From Actinomycetes bacterium (lineage in GTDB: Bacteria; Planctomycetota; Phycisphaerae; JAACET01): 64,000 nucleotides of DNA. The stretch covers positions 249,170-313,169 of the forward strand of contig JAUXAG010000001.1 in assembly GCA_030614915.1 (NCBI GenBank). Direction: 5' to 3'. A program made the position numbers and the translations under genes. Within the stretch, counting starts at the first letter, position 1; each line of letters starts with the position of its first letter. The notes below the pieces were generated by a model. It searched no databases, was not told where the DNA came from, and worked only from the letters and a program-made list of their open reading frames with translations. Positions 43,028 through 51,821 of the stretch are shown here, one piece after another.

Positions 43028-43669
43028 ATGGTTCTGGGGAGCATCTCGCGTTTGCAGACACGGTGGTTGGTGGTCGGCACATTGGCGGGGCTGATGAGCT
43101 TGGCCGGCTGTGCGCTCAAGACGGATGAGGTGCTGGAATTACAAAGGGGAAATCGCGAGTTGCACAGGCGGCTGCGGCAGGCCGAGGGGACTATTGCCGA
43201 ACAGCAAGAAACTCTCAGGCGAAAAGATGAGCAGATCAGCACCTTGTCGGAGCTGGGACCGGAGCGGCTGGAGGTGCTGTTTGCGGTCGAGAAGATAGAG
43301 CTGGGCCGCTATACGGGGGGAACCAATCTGGACGAGAAGGGCGGCGACGACGGGGTAAGAGTATATATGATTCCGCAGGATCAGAGCGGGCGAACCGTAA
43401 CGGCCGTGGGAAGCGTGGAGATTGATGTTTTTGATCTGGCCCGGAAGGAGGAGTCGCTGCTGATGAGTTATTCGTTCACGGCCGCCGAGGCCAAAGAGCA
43501 CTGGCAGAGCGGGGGTTTGGCCAACCACTACAGTTTTACCTGTCCCTGGAAAGACAGAGAGCCACTGGGGGGCGAAATTACTATCCGCGTGAAGTTCGTC
43601 GATTATCTAAGCGGGCGAAGCTTCACGGCCACTAAACAGTGCAGTATAAACAATTCCCAGAAGCGTTAG
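43028..43669 (+). CDS. Predicted lipoprotein with coiled coil
   Basis: A 213-residue exported protein: lipoprotein signal ending GLMSLAGC, a coiled coil (VLELQRGNRELHRRLRQAEG and IAEQQETLRRKDEQISTL), and a beta-rich C-terminal domain (EVLFAVEKIELGRYTGGTNL, then VYMIPQDQSGRTVTAVGSVE and FTCPWKDREPLGGEITIRVK). The family is familiar as a planctomycete hypothetical but has no known role. ATG 43028 is chosen for its spacing to AAGG. Its stop faces that of the next gene with a small inverted repeat between (about 43671-43702) that may end both transcripts. Confidence 0.72.
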   Translation: MVLGSISRLQTRWLVVGTLAGLMSLAGCALKTDEVLELQRGNRELHRRLRQAEGTIAEQQETLRRKDEQISTLSELGPERLEVLFAVEKIELGRYTGGTNLDEKGGDDGVRVYMIPQDQSGRTVTAVGSVEIDVFDLARKEESLLMSYSFTAAEAKEHWQSGGLANHYSFTCPWKDREPLGGEITIRVKFVDYLSGRSFTATKQCSINNSQKR

Positions 43670-43700
43670 TGCAAAAGCGAAGGCGTGGATCGGCGCTTTG

Positions 43701-44387
43701 CTATCCACCGGCAATGGGGGGAAGTCTCTGGCCGAGGACACCGAGGTCGTAGGCGACGCCGGGCTCTTGGGGATTGAGCTGGTAGGCAATCTTGAGGTGC
43801 TTGCTGGCTGAGTCGAAATCGCCGAGGGCTCGATAGAAGCGTCCGGCGGTGGCCTGGATATAGGAATCGGCTGGTGCGGCACCGACGGCCTTGGCCAGGA
43901 CGGGGGGCATCTGGTCGGTACGGCCCATGCGATAATAAGCTGCGGCCAGAGTCAGATAGATTCGTCCTCGCTGAGGGACGATACTCACGGCGGAGGCGAC
44001 GGCATCGTCGATCTCTTCCTGGGGGGCGTTCATCTGGACGAGGCAATCGATCTTTCCGGAATGGGCTTTGCCGTTGCCGGGATAGCGCTGGAGGGCCCGG
44101 TCATACTCGCGCATGGCCCGGTCGTATTCCTTTAGGGCCTGGCTGGCCCTAGCCAAACGGTAGTGGCGGTCGGCGGCCCTGGAGTCGTGATCGACGGCCC
44201 TTTGAAACTCCAACTGGGCCTTGCGGAAGTTATCGTTTGCGGCCTGGTGGTCCCCATGGCTCTTGGCCTCCTTGGCAATATCGAAAGCTTCGAGTCCCCG
44301 CTTGGTAGCCTGGTCGGCGTAATATAGGTTACAGCCGCTGAGGAGCAAACCCGCGGCCAACAGCGGCATAAAAAGATATGTTTTCAT
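43701..44387 (-). CDS. TPR lipoprotein
   Basis: A 228-residue lipoprotein with signal LLAAGLLLSGC and at least four TPR units, for example NFRKAQLEFQRAVDHDSRAA, RLARASQALKEYDRAMREYD, YLTLAAAYYRMGRTDQMPPV and RFYRALGDFDSASKHLKIAY. It is probably anchored in a membrane on the periplasmic face as a scaffold. It lies 75 bp after aspS on the same strand. Confidence 0.8.
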   Translation of the reverse strand: MKTYLFMPLLAAGLLLSGCNLYYADQATKRGLEAFDIAKEAKSHGDHQAANDNFRKAQLEFQRAVDHDSRAADRHYRLARASQALKEYDRAMREYDRALQRYPGNGKAHSGKIDCLVQMNAPQEEIDDAVASAVSIVPQRGRIYLTLAAAYYRMGRTDQMPPVLAKAVGAAPADSYIQATAGRFYRALGDFDSASKHLKIAYQLNPQEPGVAYDLGVLGQRLPPIAGG

Positions 44388-44462
44388 CTGCGGTGCCTCC
44401 GTGAGAGCGAAGAGAAAACTACTTGGTCATAGTACCATGGCCCAGGGTCTTGGGCAAGGGCC

Positions 44463-46301
44463 CTAGGGATGTTTCTTTTTGGCACTTAGCAGTCGCAGGC
44501 CGAGCTCGCTGAGCTGTTGAGGGTCCACGGGTGATGGGGCCTCGGTCATCAGGCAGTTGCCCCTCTGGGTCTTGGGAAAAGCGATGACGTCTCGGATGGA
44601 ATCGAGGCCGCAGAAGAGCATGACCAGGCGATCCAGGCCCAGGGCGATGCCGCCGTGCGGGGGAGCGCCCATGCGGAGAGCATCGAGGAGGAAGCCGAAG
44701 CGCTGCTGGGCTTGCTGCTCTTCGATGCCGAGCAGGGCAAAGATACGCTTCTGGAGGTCCTGCTGGTGAATACGGATCGAGCCCCCGCCGAGCTCGGTGC
44801 CGTTTAGAATGATGTCGTAGGCCCGTGCCCGGGCGTTGAGGGGGTCGGCTTCGAGGGTGTCGAGGTCCTGCGGATTCGGTGAGGTGAAGGGATGGTGTGT
44901 GGGTGTAGGCCGGTGGGTCTGGGGGTCAGTCTCGAAAAGTGGAAAATCCGTTATCCAGCAGAAGCGGTATTGGCCTTGCGGTATAAGGTTGAAACGCTCA
45001 GCGAGATTGGTGCGCAGAGCGGAGAGGGTTTTGGCGACTACAGCCGGGGTGTCAGCGATGGTCAGAATCAAATCTCCCGGCTTGGCGTCGAAGGTGCTTG
45101 TGAGCAATTCGAGCTGCTCTGTGGTGAAGAACTTTGCTATGGGGGCGTAGAGCTTGTCGGGGTCGATGCGGAACCAAGCGAGGCCCTTGGCACCGAGGCC
45201 CTGGACGAAGGTGGTGAGCTGGTCGAGGTCCTTGCGTGAGAGGGTGGCGCCGCCGGAAAGGCAGATGCCGCGAACCTGGCCGCCGGACTCGATGACCTTT
45301 CGATAGACCTGGAACTTACAATCGGCGGCTACGGCTTTGAGGTCCTTGAGTTCCATGGCGAAACGCAGGTCGGGGCGGTCGCAGCCGAAACGATCCATGG
45401 CCTCGGCGTAGCTGATGCGGCCGAAAGGCTCGGGCATTTCGATCTGGAGGATCCGGCGGGTGAGCTCTTTGAGGAGGGATTCGGTTACCTCCATAACCTG
45501 CTCTTCAGTGACGAAGGCCATCTCCAGGTCGAGCTGGGTGAACTCGGGCTGGCGGTCGGCGCGGAGGTCCTCGTCGCGGAAACAGCGGACGATCTGGAAG
45601 TATTTGTCGTAACCGGCGGTCATGAGAATCTGTTTGAAGAGCTGGGGGGACTGGGGCAAGGCGAAGAAGTGACCGGGGTTGAGTCGGGCGGGTACGAGAA
45701 AGTCGCGGGCGCCCTCGGGGGTGCTCTTGGTAAGGAAGGGGGTTTCTATTTCCCAGAAGCCTCGCTGGTCGAGGAAACTGCGTATTGCCTGGCAGATGCG
45801 GTGGCGAGTTTGCAGGTTCTGCTGCATGGCTGGGCGACGAAGGTCGAAGAAACGATAGCGCAGGCGGAGGTCCTCGGAGACTTCGCTGCCTTCGCTGAGC
45901 TCGAAAGGCAGGGATTCGGGGCGGGCGAGTATCTGGAGCTGGTAGACGTCGACTTCGATCTGGCCGGTGGGCAGGTCGGGGTTGATGGTGCCTTCGGGGC
46001 GATGATCGACGACGCCCTCAACGGCGATGACGTGCTCGGTGCGAATGGACTCGGCGAGGCGGTGGGACTCGGCGTGGGTCTGGGGGTTGAAGACGACCTG
46101 GGTGATGCCTTCACGGTCTCGGAGGTCGACGAAGATGACGCCGCCGTGGTCGCGGTATGAATGTGCCCAGCCGGCCAATCTGACGGTGGAACCGACGTCG
46201 GCGGCCCGGAGTTGGCCGCAGTGATGAGTGCGAATGTAGAGCGGGTCGGTCCCTTTAGCCCCGCAATCGCCTCGAGTGTTCTGTCCGGAAACTGGAGTCA
46301 T
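44463..46301 (-). CDS. aspS: Aspartyl-tRNA synthetase
   Basis: Bacterial-type class IIb synthetase, 612 residues. N-terminal OB fold (VRLAGWAHSYRDHGGVIFVD), motif 1 (RGFWEIETPFLTKSTPEGAR), QSPQLFKQILMTAGYDKYFQ, motif 2 (CFRDEDLRADRQPEFTQLDL), the bacterial GAD insertion (about 300-430), GGSIRIHQQDLQKRIFALLG and motif 3 (GGIALGLDRLVMLFCG). ATG 46301 has AAGGAG eight bases upstream; a GTG two codons earlier is possible. Whether it is discriminating or also charges tRNA-Asn cannot be told here; gatCAB genes are absent from the window. Confidence 0.95.
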   Translation of the reverse strand: MTPVSGQNTRGDCGAKGTDPLYIRTHHCGQLRAADVGSTVRLAGWAHSYRDHGGVIFVDLRDREGITQVVFNPQTHAESHRLAESIRTEHVIAVEGVVDHRPEGTINPDLPTGQIEVDVYQLQILARPESLPFELSEGSEVSEDLRLRYRFFDLRRPAMQQNLQTRHRICQAIRSFLDQRGFWEIETPFLTKSTPEGARDFLVPARLNPGHFFALPQSPQLFKQILMTAGYDKYFQIVRCFRDEDLRADRQPEFTQLDLEMAFVTEEQVMEVTESLLKELTRRILQIEMPEPFGRISYAEAMDRFGCDRPDLRFAMELKDLKAVAADCKFQVYRKVIESGGQVRGICLSGGATLSRKDLDQLTTFVQGLGAKGLAWFRIDPDKLYAPIAKFFTTEQLELLTSTFDAKPGDLILTIADTPAVVAKTLSALRTNLAERFNLIPQGQYRFCWITDFPLFETDPQTHRPTPTHHPFTSPNPQDLDTLEADPLNARARAYDIILNGTELGGGSIRIHQQDLQKRIFALLGIEEQQAQQRFGFLLDALRMGAPPHGGIALGLDRLVMLFCGLDSIRDVIAFPKTQRGNCLMTEAPSPVDPQQLSELGLRLLSAKKKHP

Positions 46302-46458
46302 AGCCACAACTCCTTCGCCACAATTAACCGCGAAGTTCAGAAGCAGACATTATACAGCAGACGAACCGACAGTAAAGGGTGATGAGAAGAGATGCGTTAG
46401 GGTTTTCGAAGGATACTTCGTGTCGTGGAAATCACCGTTTAAGCGATGCGGGGCGATG

Positions 46459-46529
46459 CCCCCCCAGGACGCAGCCTAGGGGCGTTGAAAGATAAGAAAC
46501 CCCCAGGATAAACCTGGGGGCTAAATATA
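46459..46529. repeat. Interspersed palindromic element, copy 2 (REP-like)
   Basis: The shorter copy of the element at 340-482: CCCCCCCAGGACG, CAGCCTAGGGGCGTTGAAAG, AAGAAACCCCCAGG, CCTGGGGGCTAAATATA. CCCCCAGG pairs with CCTGGGGG across a short loop. It lies in the 339-bp gap between the divergent aspS and pabA genes, which otherwise holds only promoter-like AT-rich bits. Confidence 0.65.
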
Positions 46530-46640
46530 AGAGTGATTGGCTTTGTAGTGATAGGTGCAGATGAATGGGCAGATTTGGGTTGCCGGTAGAATAATCAGCG
46601 GTTAGGATAGGTGGGCGGGTATTGGAGTTGGACGAGAGTT

Positions 46641-47210
46641 ATGATTCTGATTATCGATAACTACGATTCATTTACATATAACCTGGTGCAGCGGATCGGG
46701 GAGCTGGACTCGTCGATCGAGCTGCGTGTGTTTCGCAACGATAAGATTACGGTGGGGCAGGCTGAGGAGTTGGGGCCGGAACGGGTGATTATTTCGCCGG
46801 GGCCCTGCACGCCGTTGGAGGCGGGGATCTCGAATGAGATTGTCAAGCACTTTGCGCCGAAGGTGCCACTATTGGGGGTGTGCCTGGGGCATCAGTGCGT
46901 TGGGCATAGTTTCGGGGCCAGCATCGTGCGGGCGGATAGGCTGATGCACGGCAAGACGTCGATGATCCATCATGACGGCAAGACGATTTACGCGGGGCTG
47001 GATAATCCGTTCGAGGCGACGCGGTATCATTCGCTGATTATCAAGCCGGGGACGCTGCCGGATTGCTTTGAGATTACGGCCCGGACGGATCAGGACGAGA
47101 TTATGGGCATCCGGCACAAGGAGTTTGCCTTAGAAGGCGTGCAGTTCCATCCCGAAAGTTTTCTGACGGGGGTAGGGCCCAAGCTGCTGGGGAATTTTCT
47201 CGAACTCTAA
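46641..47210 (+). CDS. pabA: Aminodeoxychorismate/anthranilate synthase glutaminase
   Basis: Glutamine amidotransferase (class I, 189 residues) that gives ammonia to PabB and possibly TrpE. It starts [20 protein letters not shown] and has [14 protein letters not shown], the nucleophile [17 protein letters not shown] (Cys), [18 protein letters not shown] and the His-Glu pair in [14 protein letters not shown]. It stands alone, far from pabB/pabC and without trp genes in the window, so it may be shared between folate and tryptophan synthesis (amphibolic). Confidence 0.92.
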   Translation: MILIIDNYDSFTYNLVQRIGELDSSIELRVFRNDKITVGQAEELGPERVIISPGPCTPLEAGISNEIVKHFAPKVPLLGVCLGHQCVGHSFGASIVRADRLMHGKTSMIHHDGKTIYAGLDNPFEATRYHSLIIKPGTLPDCFEITARTDQDEIMGIRHKEFALEGVQFHPESFLTGVGPKLLGNFLEL

Positions 47211-47247
47211 GAGCTTTGAAAACACTGACAAGCATAACGATTTGTGT

Positions 47248-47362
47248 CATTCTCGCCAAGCCGTCTCTCTGTCATTCCCGCCCCGCAGCAAATGCGGGAT
47301 AAACTTCAGCGGGAATCCACTCATTTGGTTTTAAGATGGACCCCTGCTTTCGCAGGGGTGAC
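47248..47362. repeat. GTCATTCCCGC...GGATCCCTGC intergenic repeat, copy 2
   Basis: TGTCATTCCCGCCCCGC, AGCGGGAATCCACTCATT and GACCCCTGCTTTCGCAGGGG form a compound palindromic element (CCCCTGC-TTTC-GCAGGGG is a perfect hairpin). Read in reverse it matches the element at 33141-33218. It is a dispersed repeat without coding capacity. Confidence 0.55.
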
Positions 47363-47430
47363 GGGCTAATGCATATGCCCTGCAGGGGGACGGCCGGGGG
47401 ACAGAGGTGGATTGCTTTTGAGGGGTAAAG

Positions 47431-48537
47431 GTGGTAGGTTGGGGGCGAAAAGCAAGTCGAAAATCAGCTAAAGAGGGACAGATATTGGAAGCATCATCGA
47501 GCAAGGGGCAGGGACAGAAGTGGTGGTGGGCGGCTAAGATTCTCCTGGCCGTGGTGCTCTGCTGGCTGGTGCTGCGCAAGACGGAGCTGAGCGAATTAGT
47601 CTCTCTGGGTAAGAAGGCCTACGCGAGCGGTTCAGTCTGGCTGGGTGTGGGGCTGATTCCGCTGGCTGTACTTCTGGGGGCCTGGCGTTGGCAGAAACTG
47701 CTAAAAACGGGCGGGATTGAATTGCCATATACAAAGGCCGTGCTGCTGACGGCGGTGGGGAACTTTTTCAATCATGCCTTGCCGAGCCTGATCGGCGGAG
47801 ACGTGGTCAAGGCATATTACGTTATGCGCTGGCAGCCGGACCGCAAGAGCCAAACGGTAATCTCCTTGATAGCCGACCGGATGGCGGGTCTGGGCGGTCT
47901 GGCGATAATATGCCTGGCGGCTATCGCTCTGGGCTGGGGTGATCCAGTGGTGGCGAGGATAAGAGGCCCGATATTTCTGGTGGTTGGCCTGCTGGGGTTG
48001 GCAGCGGTGGTGCTGTTTGTGCCGAGGGTAGCACGTTGGCTGCGTCTGAGCCGACTGATTGAAAGGCTGCCGTTCAAAAGACTGCTGGGAAAACTTCGGC
48101 AGGCAGCGCGGCTGTACTCGGCTCAGCCGGTGGTGTTGGTGCAGGCCCTGGGGCTGAGCGTGGTGATTCATATGATATTGCTGAGCTGTGTGTATCTTGG
48201 CGGTCGAGCGTTGGCCCCGGGGCCGAGCTATCACAGCTATCTGCTACTGGTGCCGCCGACCTGGATGATCTCGTCGGTTCCGATTACCCCCGGTGCGGTG
48301 GGACAGATGGAGATTGTCTATCAGGCCATGTTTTCGCGGGTGGGGGTTTCGGCGACGTCGGCTCTGAGCCTGAGTTTGTTTAACCGCTTGCTCTGGCTGT
48401 TGTGGGCCTTGCCGGGACTGATTATTTATATCAAAGGGCCGGGCCTGCCTGCGGCCGAACAGTACAGCATCGAACAGGTGGAAAAGATGCTCGAAGAACA
48501 ATCCCAAGGGTCCACAGATGAGCGGAATCGCAGATAG
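47431..48537 (+). CDS. Lysylphosphatidylglycerol synthase TM-region family membrane protein
   Basis: A 368-residue membrane protein of the UPF0104/AglD family (flippase-like domain of MprF): VVLCWLVLRKTELSELVSLG, LLGAWRWQKLLKTGGIELPY, AVGNFFNHALPSLIGGDVVK, SLIADRMAGLGGLAIICLAA, then WMISSVPITPGAVGQMEIVY and LFNRLLWLLWALPGLIIYIK. About eight helices. The catalytic LPG synthase domain of MprF is missing, so it is likely a lipid or polyprenyl translocator. A GTG start at 47431 is used; a TTG at 47485 with AGAGGGA upstream is an alternative. The 3' end overlaps comF by 20 bp. Confidence 0.82.
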   Translation: MVGWGRKASRKSAKEGQILEASSSKGQGQKWWWAAKILLAVVLCWLVLRKTELSELVSLGKKAYASGSVWLGVGLIPLAVLLGAWRWQKLLKTGGIELPYTKAVLLTAVGNFFNHALPSLIGGDVVKAYYVMRWQPDRKSQTVISLIADRMAGLGGLAIICLAAIALGWGDPVVARIRGPIFLVVGLLGLAAVVLFVPRVARWLRLSRLIERLPFKRLLGKLRQAARLYSAQPVVLVQALGLSVVIHMILLSCVYLGGRALAPGPSYHSYLLLVPPTWMISSVPITPGAVGQMEIVYQAMFSRVGVSATSALSLSLFNRLLWLLWALPGLIIYIKGPGLPAAEQYSIEQVEKMLEEQSQGSTDERNRR

Positions 48538-49273
48538 CTGCCGGCGGGGGCTGGGCGAGCTGGGCAGGGCCGTGAGTGATACTCTGCTGCCGCGAAGCTG
48601 CCAGGGGTGTGGGGAAGTTCTGGAAGCAAATGAGCGTGGGCTGTGCGTACTATGCTGGCGGGGCCTGCGGGATGCCATCGGCGACGGGGAGTATTGTCCG
48701 CGGTGCGGGTCGGCGGTGGGAGCGTTCACACAAGCAAAGGACGGGTGCAACAGGTGCAGAGATTTCAAGCCGAGTTACGAGCAGCTGGCGAGAGTGGGAT
48801 TGTACCGGGGGCCACTGGCGGAGATGATCCGGAAGTTAAAATTTCGGCGGGAGACGCATTCGGCACGGCTGCTGGGCGAACTGCTGCTGGGGGCGGTGGA
48901 GGGGGTTCAATGGGAGATGAAATTCGACCTGATCAGCTGGGTTCCTCTGCACTGGTGGCGGCGGTGGTGTCGAGGTTTTAATCAGGCGGAACTTCTGGGT
49001 CGCCGGCTGGGGGCCCTGAGAGGCCAGCGAGTAGGTCGGCTGCTGAGGCGGGTGCGGTGGACGGCCCCACAGACACACCTGAGCAGGCAGGAGCGGCGGG
49101 AGAACGTTCGTGGGGCGTTTGCCCTGAGGCGAGGGGTGGCTGTGGCAGACAAGAAGATTCTGCTGATAGATGACGTGGTGACCACGGGGGCTACGGCCAG
49201 TGAGGCAGCCGGTGTGCTGCGAAAGGCGGGGGCGAGGGTGGCCGTGGCCGTGGTGGCAGTGGCGGGTAGGTAA
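48518..49273 (+). CDS. ComF-family phosphoribosyltransferase-like protein
   Basis: A 251-residue ComF/GntX family protein. The N-terminus has zinc Cys pairs (CQGCG, CVLCW, CPRCGS, CNRCRD), then the family block GLYRGPLAEMIRKLKFRRET, VPLHWWRRWCRGFNQAELLG, and the PRPP loop ILLIDDVVTTGATASEAAGV. In naturally competent bacteria ComF helps take single-stranded DNA across the inner membrane; elsewhere it may be a house-cleaning enzyme. It overlaps the preceding membrane-protein gene, so translation is coupled. Confidence 0.9.
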   Translation: MSGIADSCRRGLGELGRAVSDTLLPRSCQGCGEVLEANERGLCVLCWRGLRDAIGDGEYCPRCGSAVGAFTQAKDGCNRCRDFKPSYEQLARVGLYRGPLAEMIRKLKFRRETHSARLLGELLLGAVEGVQWEMKFDLISWVPLHWWRRWCRGFNQAELLGRRLGALRGQRVGRLLRRVRWTAPQTHLSRQERRENVRGAFALRRGVAVADKKILLIDDVVTTGATASEAAGVLRKAGARVAVAVVAVAGR

Positions 49274-49391
49274 GAGATGTTTTTTTGCTGGCCGGCGGGG
49301 CAGGGGCGGATATAATCAAGTGCGTGGTCTGGGGCAGGAATGGGGGCAGGAGAAACGCAGCCGGGGCAGATAATAGGGAGGAGCAAAGCTC

Positions 49392-49760
49392 ATGGCCGAA
49401 GAAGGCAAACTGATGGTTCAGACGGTTCAGGGGATAACCGTGGTAATTTTCGAGGATACATCGATTCTGGATCCGCTACAGGTGCATGATATCGGGCAAA
49501 AGCTGCATCGGCTGGTAGAAGACGAAGATCGGCAGCGGATGATCCTGGATTTCCACAAGGTGAAAATACTTTCCAGCCAGATGCTGGGTGTGCTGATCGG
49601 GATGCTCAAGCGGATCCACAGCAGCAAAGGGCGAATCGTAATCTGCGGGATGAAGGCGGACCTTTACAAGGTGTTTAAGATTACCAATCTGGACAAGCTT
49701 TTCAGTTTCTACGAAAGCGAAGGCCACGCCCTGCGTTCGTTCAAGAGCGAGGCGCTGTGA
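49392..49760 (+). CDS. STAS-domain protein (anti-sigma antagonist-like), first of pair
   Basis: A 122-residue STAS protein: KLMVQTVQGITVVIFEDTSI, MILDFHKVKILSSQMLGVLI and KGRIVICGMKADLYKVFKIT. The SSQMLG loop retains the Ser that partner kinases phosphorylate in SpoIIAA/RsbV. Its stop is followed 60 bp on by a second STAS gene. No RsbW-type kinase or PP2C phosphatase is in the window, so the circuit must be completed elsewhere. AGGAG lies upstream of the ATG. Confidence 0.85.
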   Translation: MAEEGKLMVQTVQGITVVIFEDTSILDPLQVHDIGQKLHRLVEDEDRQRMILDFHKVKILSSQMLGVLIGMLKRIHSSKGRIVICGMKADLYKVFKITNLDKLFSFYESEGHALRSFKSEAL

Positions 49761-49819
49761 AAGACGGGGGCAGTGCGGTGCGGGGGGCAAAGGGCTCAAG
49801 GTCCGAGGCTGCAGCAGGT

Positions 49820-50197
49820 ATGAGCGAAGAAACAAATAATAAGAACAATGCGGTGATCTGCCGTCAGACAGGCAAGGCCCTAGTAGTAAGCTTCAGAGAG
49901 AAACTCATCTACGACGTGAGCGCGGTGGAGGCGGTGGAGGGGAAGATACGCTCTCTGCTGGAGGATGGACCGGAGAACATGGTGATCAACTTCGCGGGCG
50001 TTGATTTTATGGTTACGCGAGTGATTAACATTCTGCTGGTGGCCCTGAAGCAAATCCGTACGGGCGGCGGAGAAGTGTATCTGGCGGGGATGAATGCCAA
50101 TATCCGCCGGGTCTTCGATATTATGAGGCTTAACGTGGTTTTCAAGATTTTCGAGAGCGAAGAAGAGGCCTTGGCGGCCCTGGAAAAGCGATCGTAA
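49820..50197 (+). CDS. STAS-domain protein, second of pair
   Basis: A 125-residue STAS protein: KALVVSFREKLIYDVSAVEA, MVINFAGVDFMVTRVINILL and GGEVYLAGMNANIRRVFDIM. The phosphorylation loop reads MVTRVIN, without the usual Ser-Ser/Gly pattern, so it may not be phosphorylated like its neighbour. The fold and ending (FKIFESEEEALAAL) match. Pairs of unlike STAS proteins suggest a heteromeric or decoy arrangement. ATG 49820 is chosen over an earlier in-frame start inside the preceding gene's tail. Confidence 0.82.
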   Translation: MSEETNNKNNAVICRQTGKALVVSFREKLIYDVSAVEAVEGKIRSLLEDGPENMVINFAGVDFMVTRVINILLVALKQIRTGGGEVYLAGMNANIRRVFDIMRLNVVFKIFESEEEALAALEKRS

Positions 50198-50217
50198 TTT
50201 TCCCCCCAATTAATATG

Positions 50218-51567
50218 CTAGCCGGCGGCTTTGACTTTGAGGTCGTAGCCGTCGAAGCCGGCAACTATGGCGGGGACAATCTGTCCGGCGGCAAGCGACC
50301 GGCGGGTCTGGATGCGGCAGAGACTGTCGACCTCTGGGGCTTGGGCATAATAGCGGCCTTCGAAGCGACGGGGACTTATTTGGCGGTCAATTAGTACGTC
50401 GATTTTTTCACCTAGCAAGGCGGTGTTGCGCTGGGCGACAATCTGCTGCTGGAGTTGCATCAGGGCCTGGAGCCTTTGCTGCTTGACGTGCCCCGGCACC
50501 TGGTGGGGAAAATCAGCCGCGGCGGTACCGGGTTCGGGCGAGAACGTAAAGGCCCCGAGGGCATGGAAGCGGACACGATGGACAAACTGGAGGAGTTCGG
50601 TGAATTGAGCGTCGGTTTCGCCGGGGAATCCGACAATGATGGTGGTTCGCAGGGCCAAGTCGGGCATGGCTTTGAACAGGCGGTCAATGAGTCTTTCGGT
50701 GCGGGCTCGGCTAAAACGGCGGCCCATGCGTCGAAGGATAGGGTCACAAATGTGCTGGAGGGGCAGGTCCAGGTAATGGACCAGGTGGGGCAAGTCAGCT
50801 ATGGCCTTGATGGTCTCGTTGGTCAGGCTGGAAGGATAGGCATAGAGGATGCGCAGCCAGTTTAGGCCGCGGAGCTTGTCGAGCCGCCCCAGCAACCGGG
50901 GCAATCCTGTGCTGGCGGGCAGATCGCGGCCGTAGCTGGTGGTGTCCTGGCCGATGATGTTGAGCTCGGCGGTGCCGTCGGTGAGTAATTCCCTGGCTTC
51001 GGAGAGAATGGTCCTGGGTGATTTGGACCGGAAGGGCCCGCGAATGGCTGGGATAGTGCAAAAGCTGCAGTGCTGGCTACATCCTTCGGAGATTCGCAGA
51101 TAGGCGTAGGAGATGGGGGTAATGCGGAGGCGGGGAGTATCGCGGGTGGGCGTTTTGGTTTTCCTGTCCAGGAGGACCTTCGGGGTAGATTGAGAATCGG
51201 CGGCGATGGCCCGGAGCAGGTCGTCGCGGTTGTTGACAGCGACCAAGGCGTCGATGCCCGGCAAATCGTCGAGCAGCCTGCGGCCGAGTCTGCTGGGCAG
51301 GCAGCCGGTGACCACCACCCGGCGGCAGGGGCCGGTCTGTTTGCGAGCCAAGGCTTCGCGGATGACTTCATAGGATTCGCGACAGGCGTCGGCGAGAAAT
51401 CCGCAGGTATTGATTACAATAACCTCAGCCTGGTCCTGGTCGGCTCCGATGATATAGCCGGCCTGGCCCAGCAAGGCCAACATCCGCTCGGAATCGACGA
51501 GGTTTTTGGCGCATCCGAGGGAGACGAAGGCAACGGAGAGGGGTTTGGGGGGTGTTCTGGAGGGCAT
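50218..51567 (-). CDS. rimO: Ribosomal protein S12 methylthiotransferase RimO
   Basis: Radical SAM enzyme that adds a methylthio group to the S12 Asp near the decoding centre. The N-terminal MTTase domain has its three cluster Cys (VSLGCAKNLVDSE, INTCGF, VTGCLP). The radical SAM core has YLRISEGCSQHCSFCTIPAI with C-x3-C-x2-C, then RSKSPRTILSEARELL and IIGQDTTSYGRDL. The C-terminus (LGEKIDVLIDRQ) is a TRAM domain. RKSP-type RSKSP and SLGCAKNLVD mark RimO rather than MiaB. 449 residues, complete, single gene between convergent and divergent neighbours. Confidence 0.94.
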   Translation of the reverse strand: MPSRTPPKPLSVAFVSLGCAKNLVDSERMLALLGQAGYIIGADQDQAEVIVINTCGFLADACRESYEVIREALARKQTGPCRRVVVTGCLPSRLGRRLLDDLPGIDALVAVNNRDDLLRAIAADSQSTPKVLLDRKTKTPTRDTPRLRITPISYAYLRISEGCSQHCSFCTIPAIRGPFRSKSPRTILSEARELLTDGTAELNIIGQDTTSYGRDLPASTGLPRLLGRLDKLRGLNWLRILYAYPSSLTNETIKAIADLPHLVHYLDLPLQHICDPILRRMGRRFSRARTERLIDRLFKAMPDLALRTTIIVGFPGETDAQFTELLQFVHRVRFHALGAFTFSPEPGTAAADFPHQVPGHVKQQRLQALMQLQQQIVAQRNTALLGEKIDVLIDRQISPRRFEGRYYAQAPEVDSLCRIQTRRSLAAGQIVPAIVAGFDGYDLKVKAAG

Positions 51568-51821
51568 GGAGAGGGCCTACTATCGGTTAGTTTGTCTAGA
51601 GCGGTGAAGGTAGATTAAACGGCCGATTTTTCCAGGATACCACGACAGGGCCACCAAGCCAAGACTTCTGAGAAGCGGCAGAGATAGCCGGTAGAAAAAT
51701 AGTTGTTTATACTTTCTTGACAGGAGAACTCGGGGAACTAGAATCCGCGGTAAGCGGTCATTGAGGGGGCATCTTCAGCGAAGGCGAATAGGCCGAAACG
51801 TTTCTTTAACTCAAGGCGACC

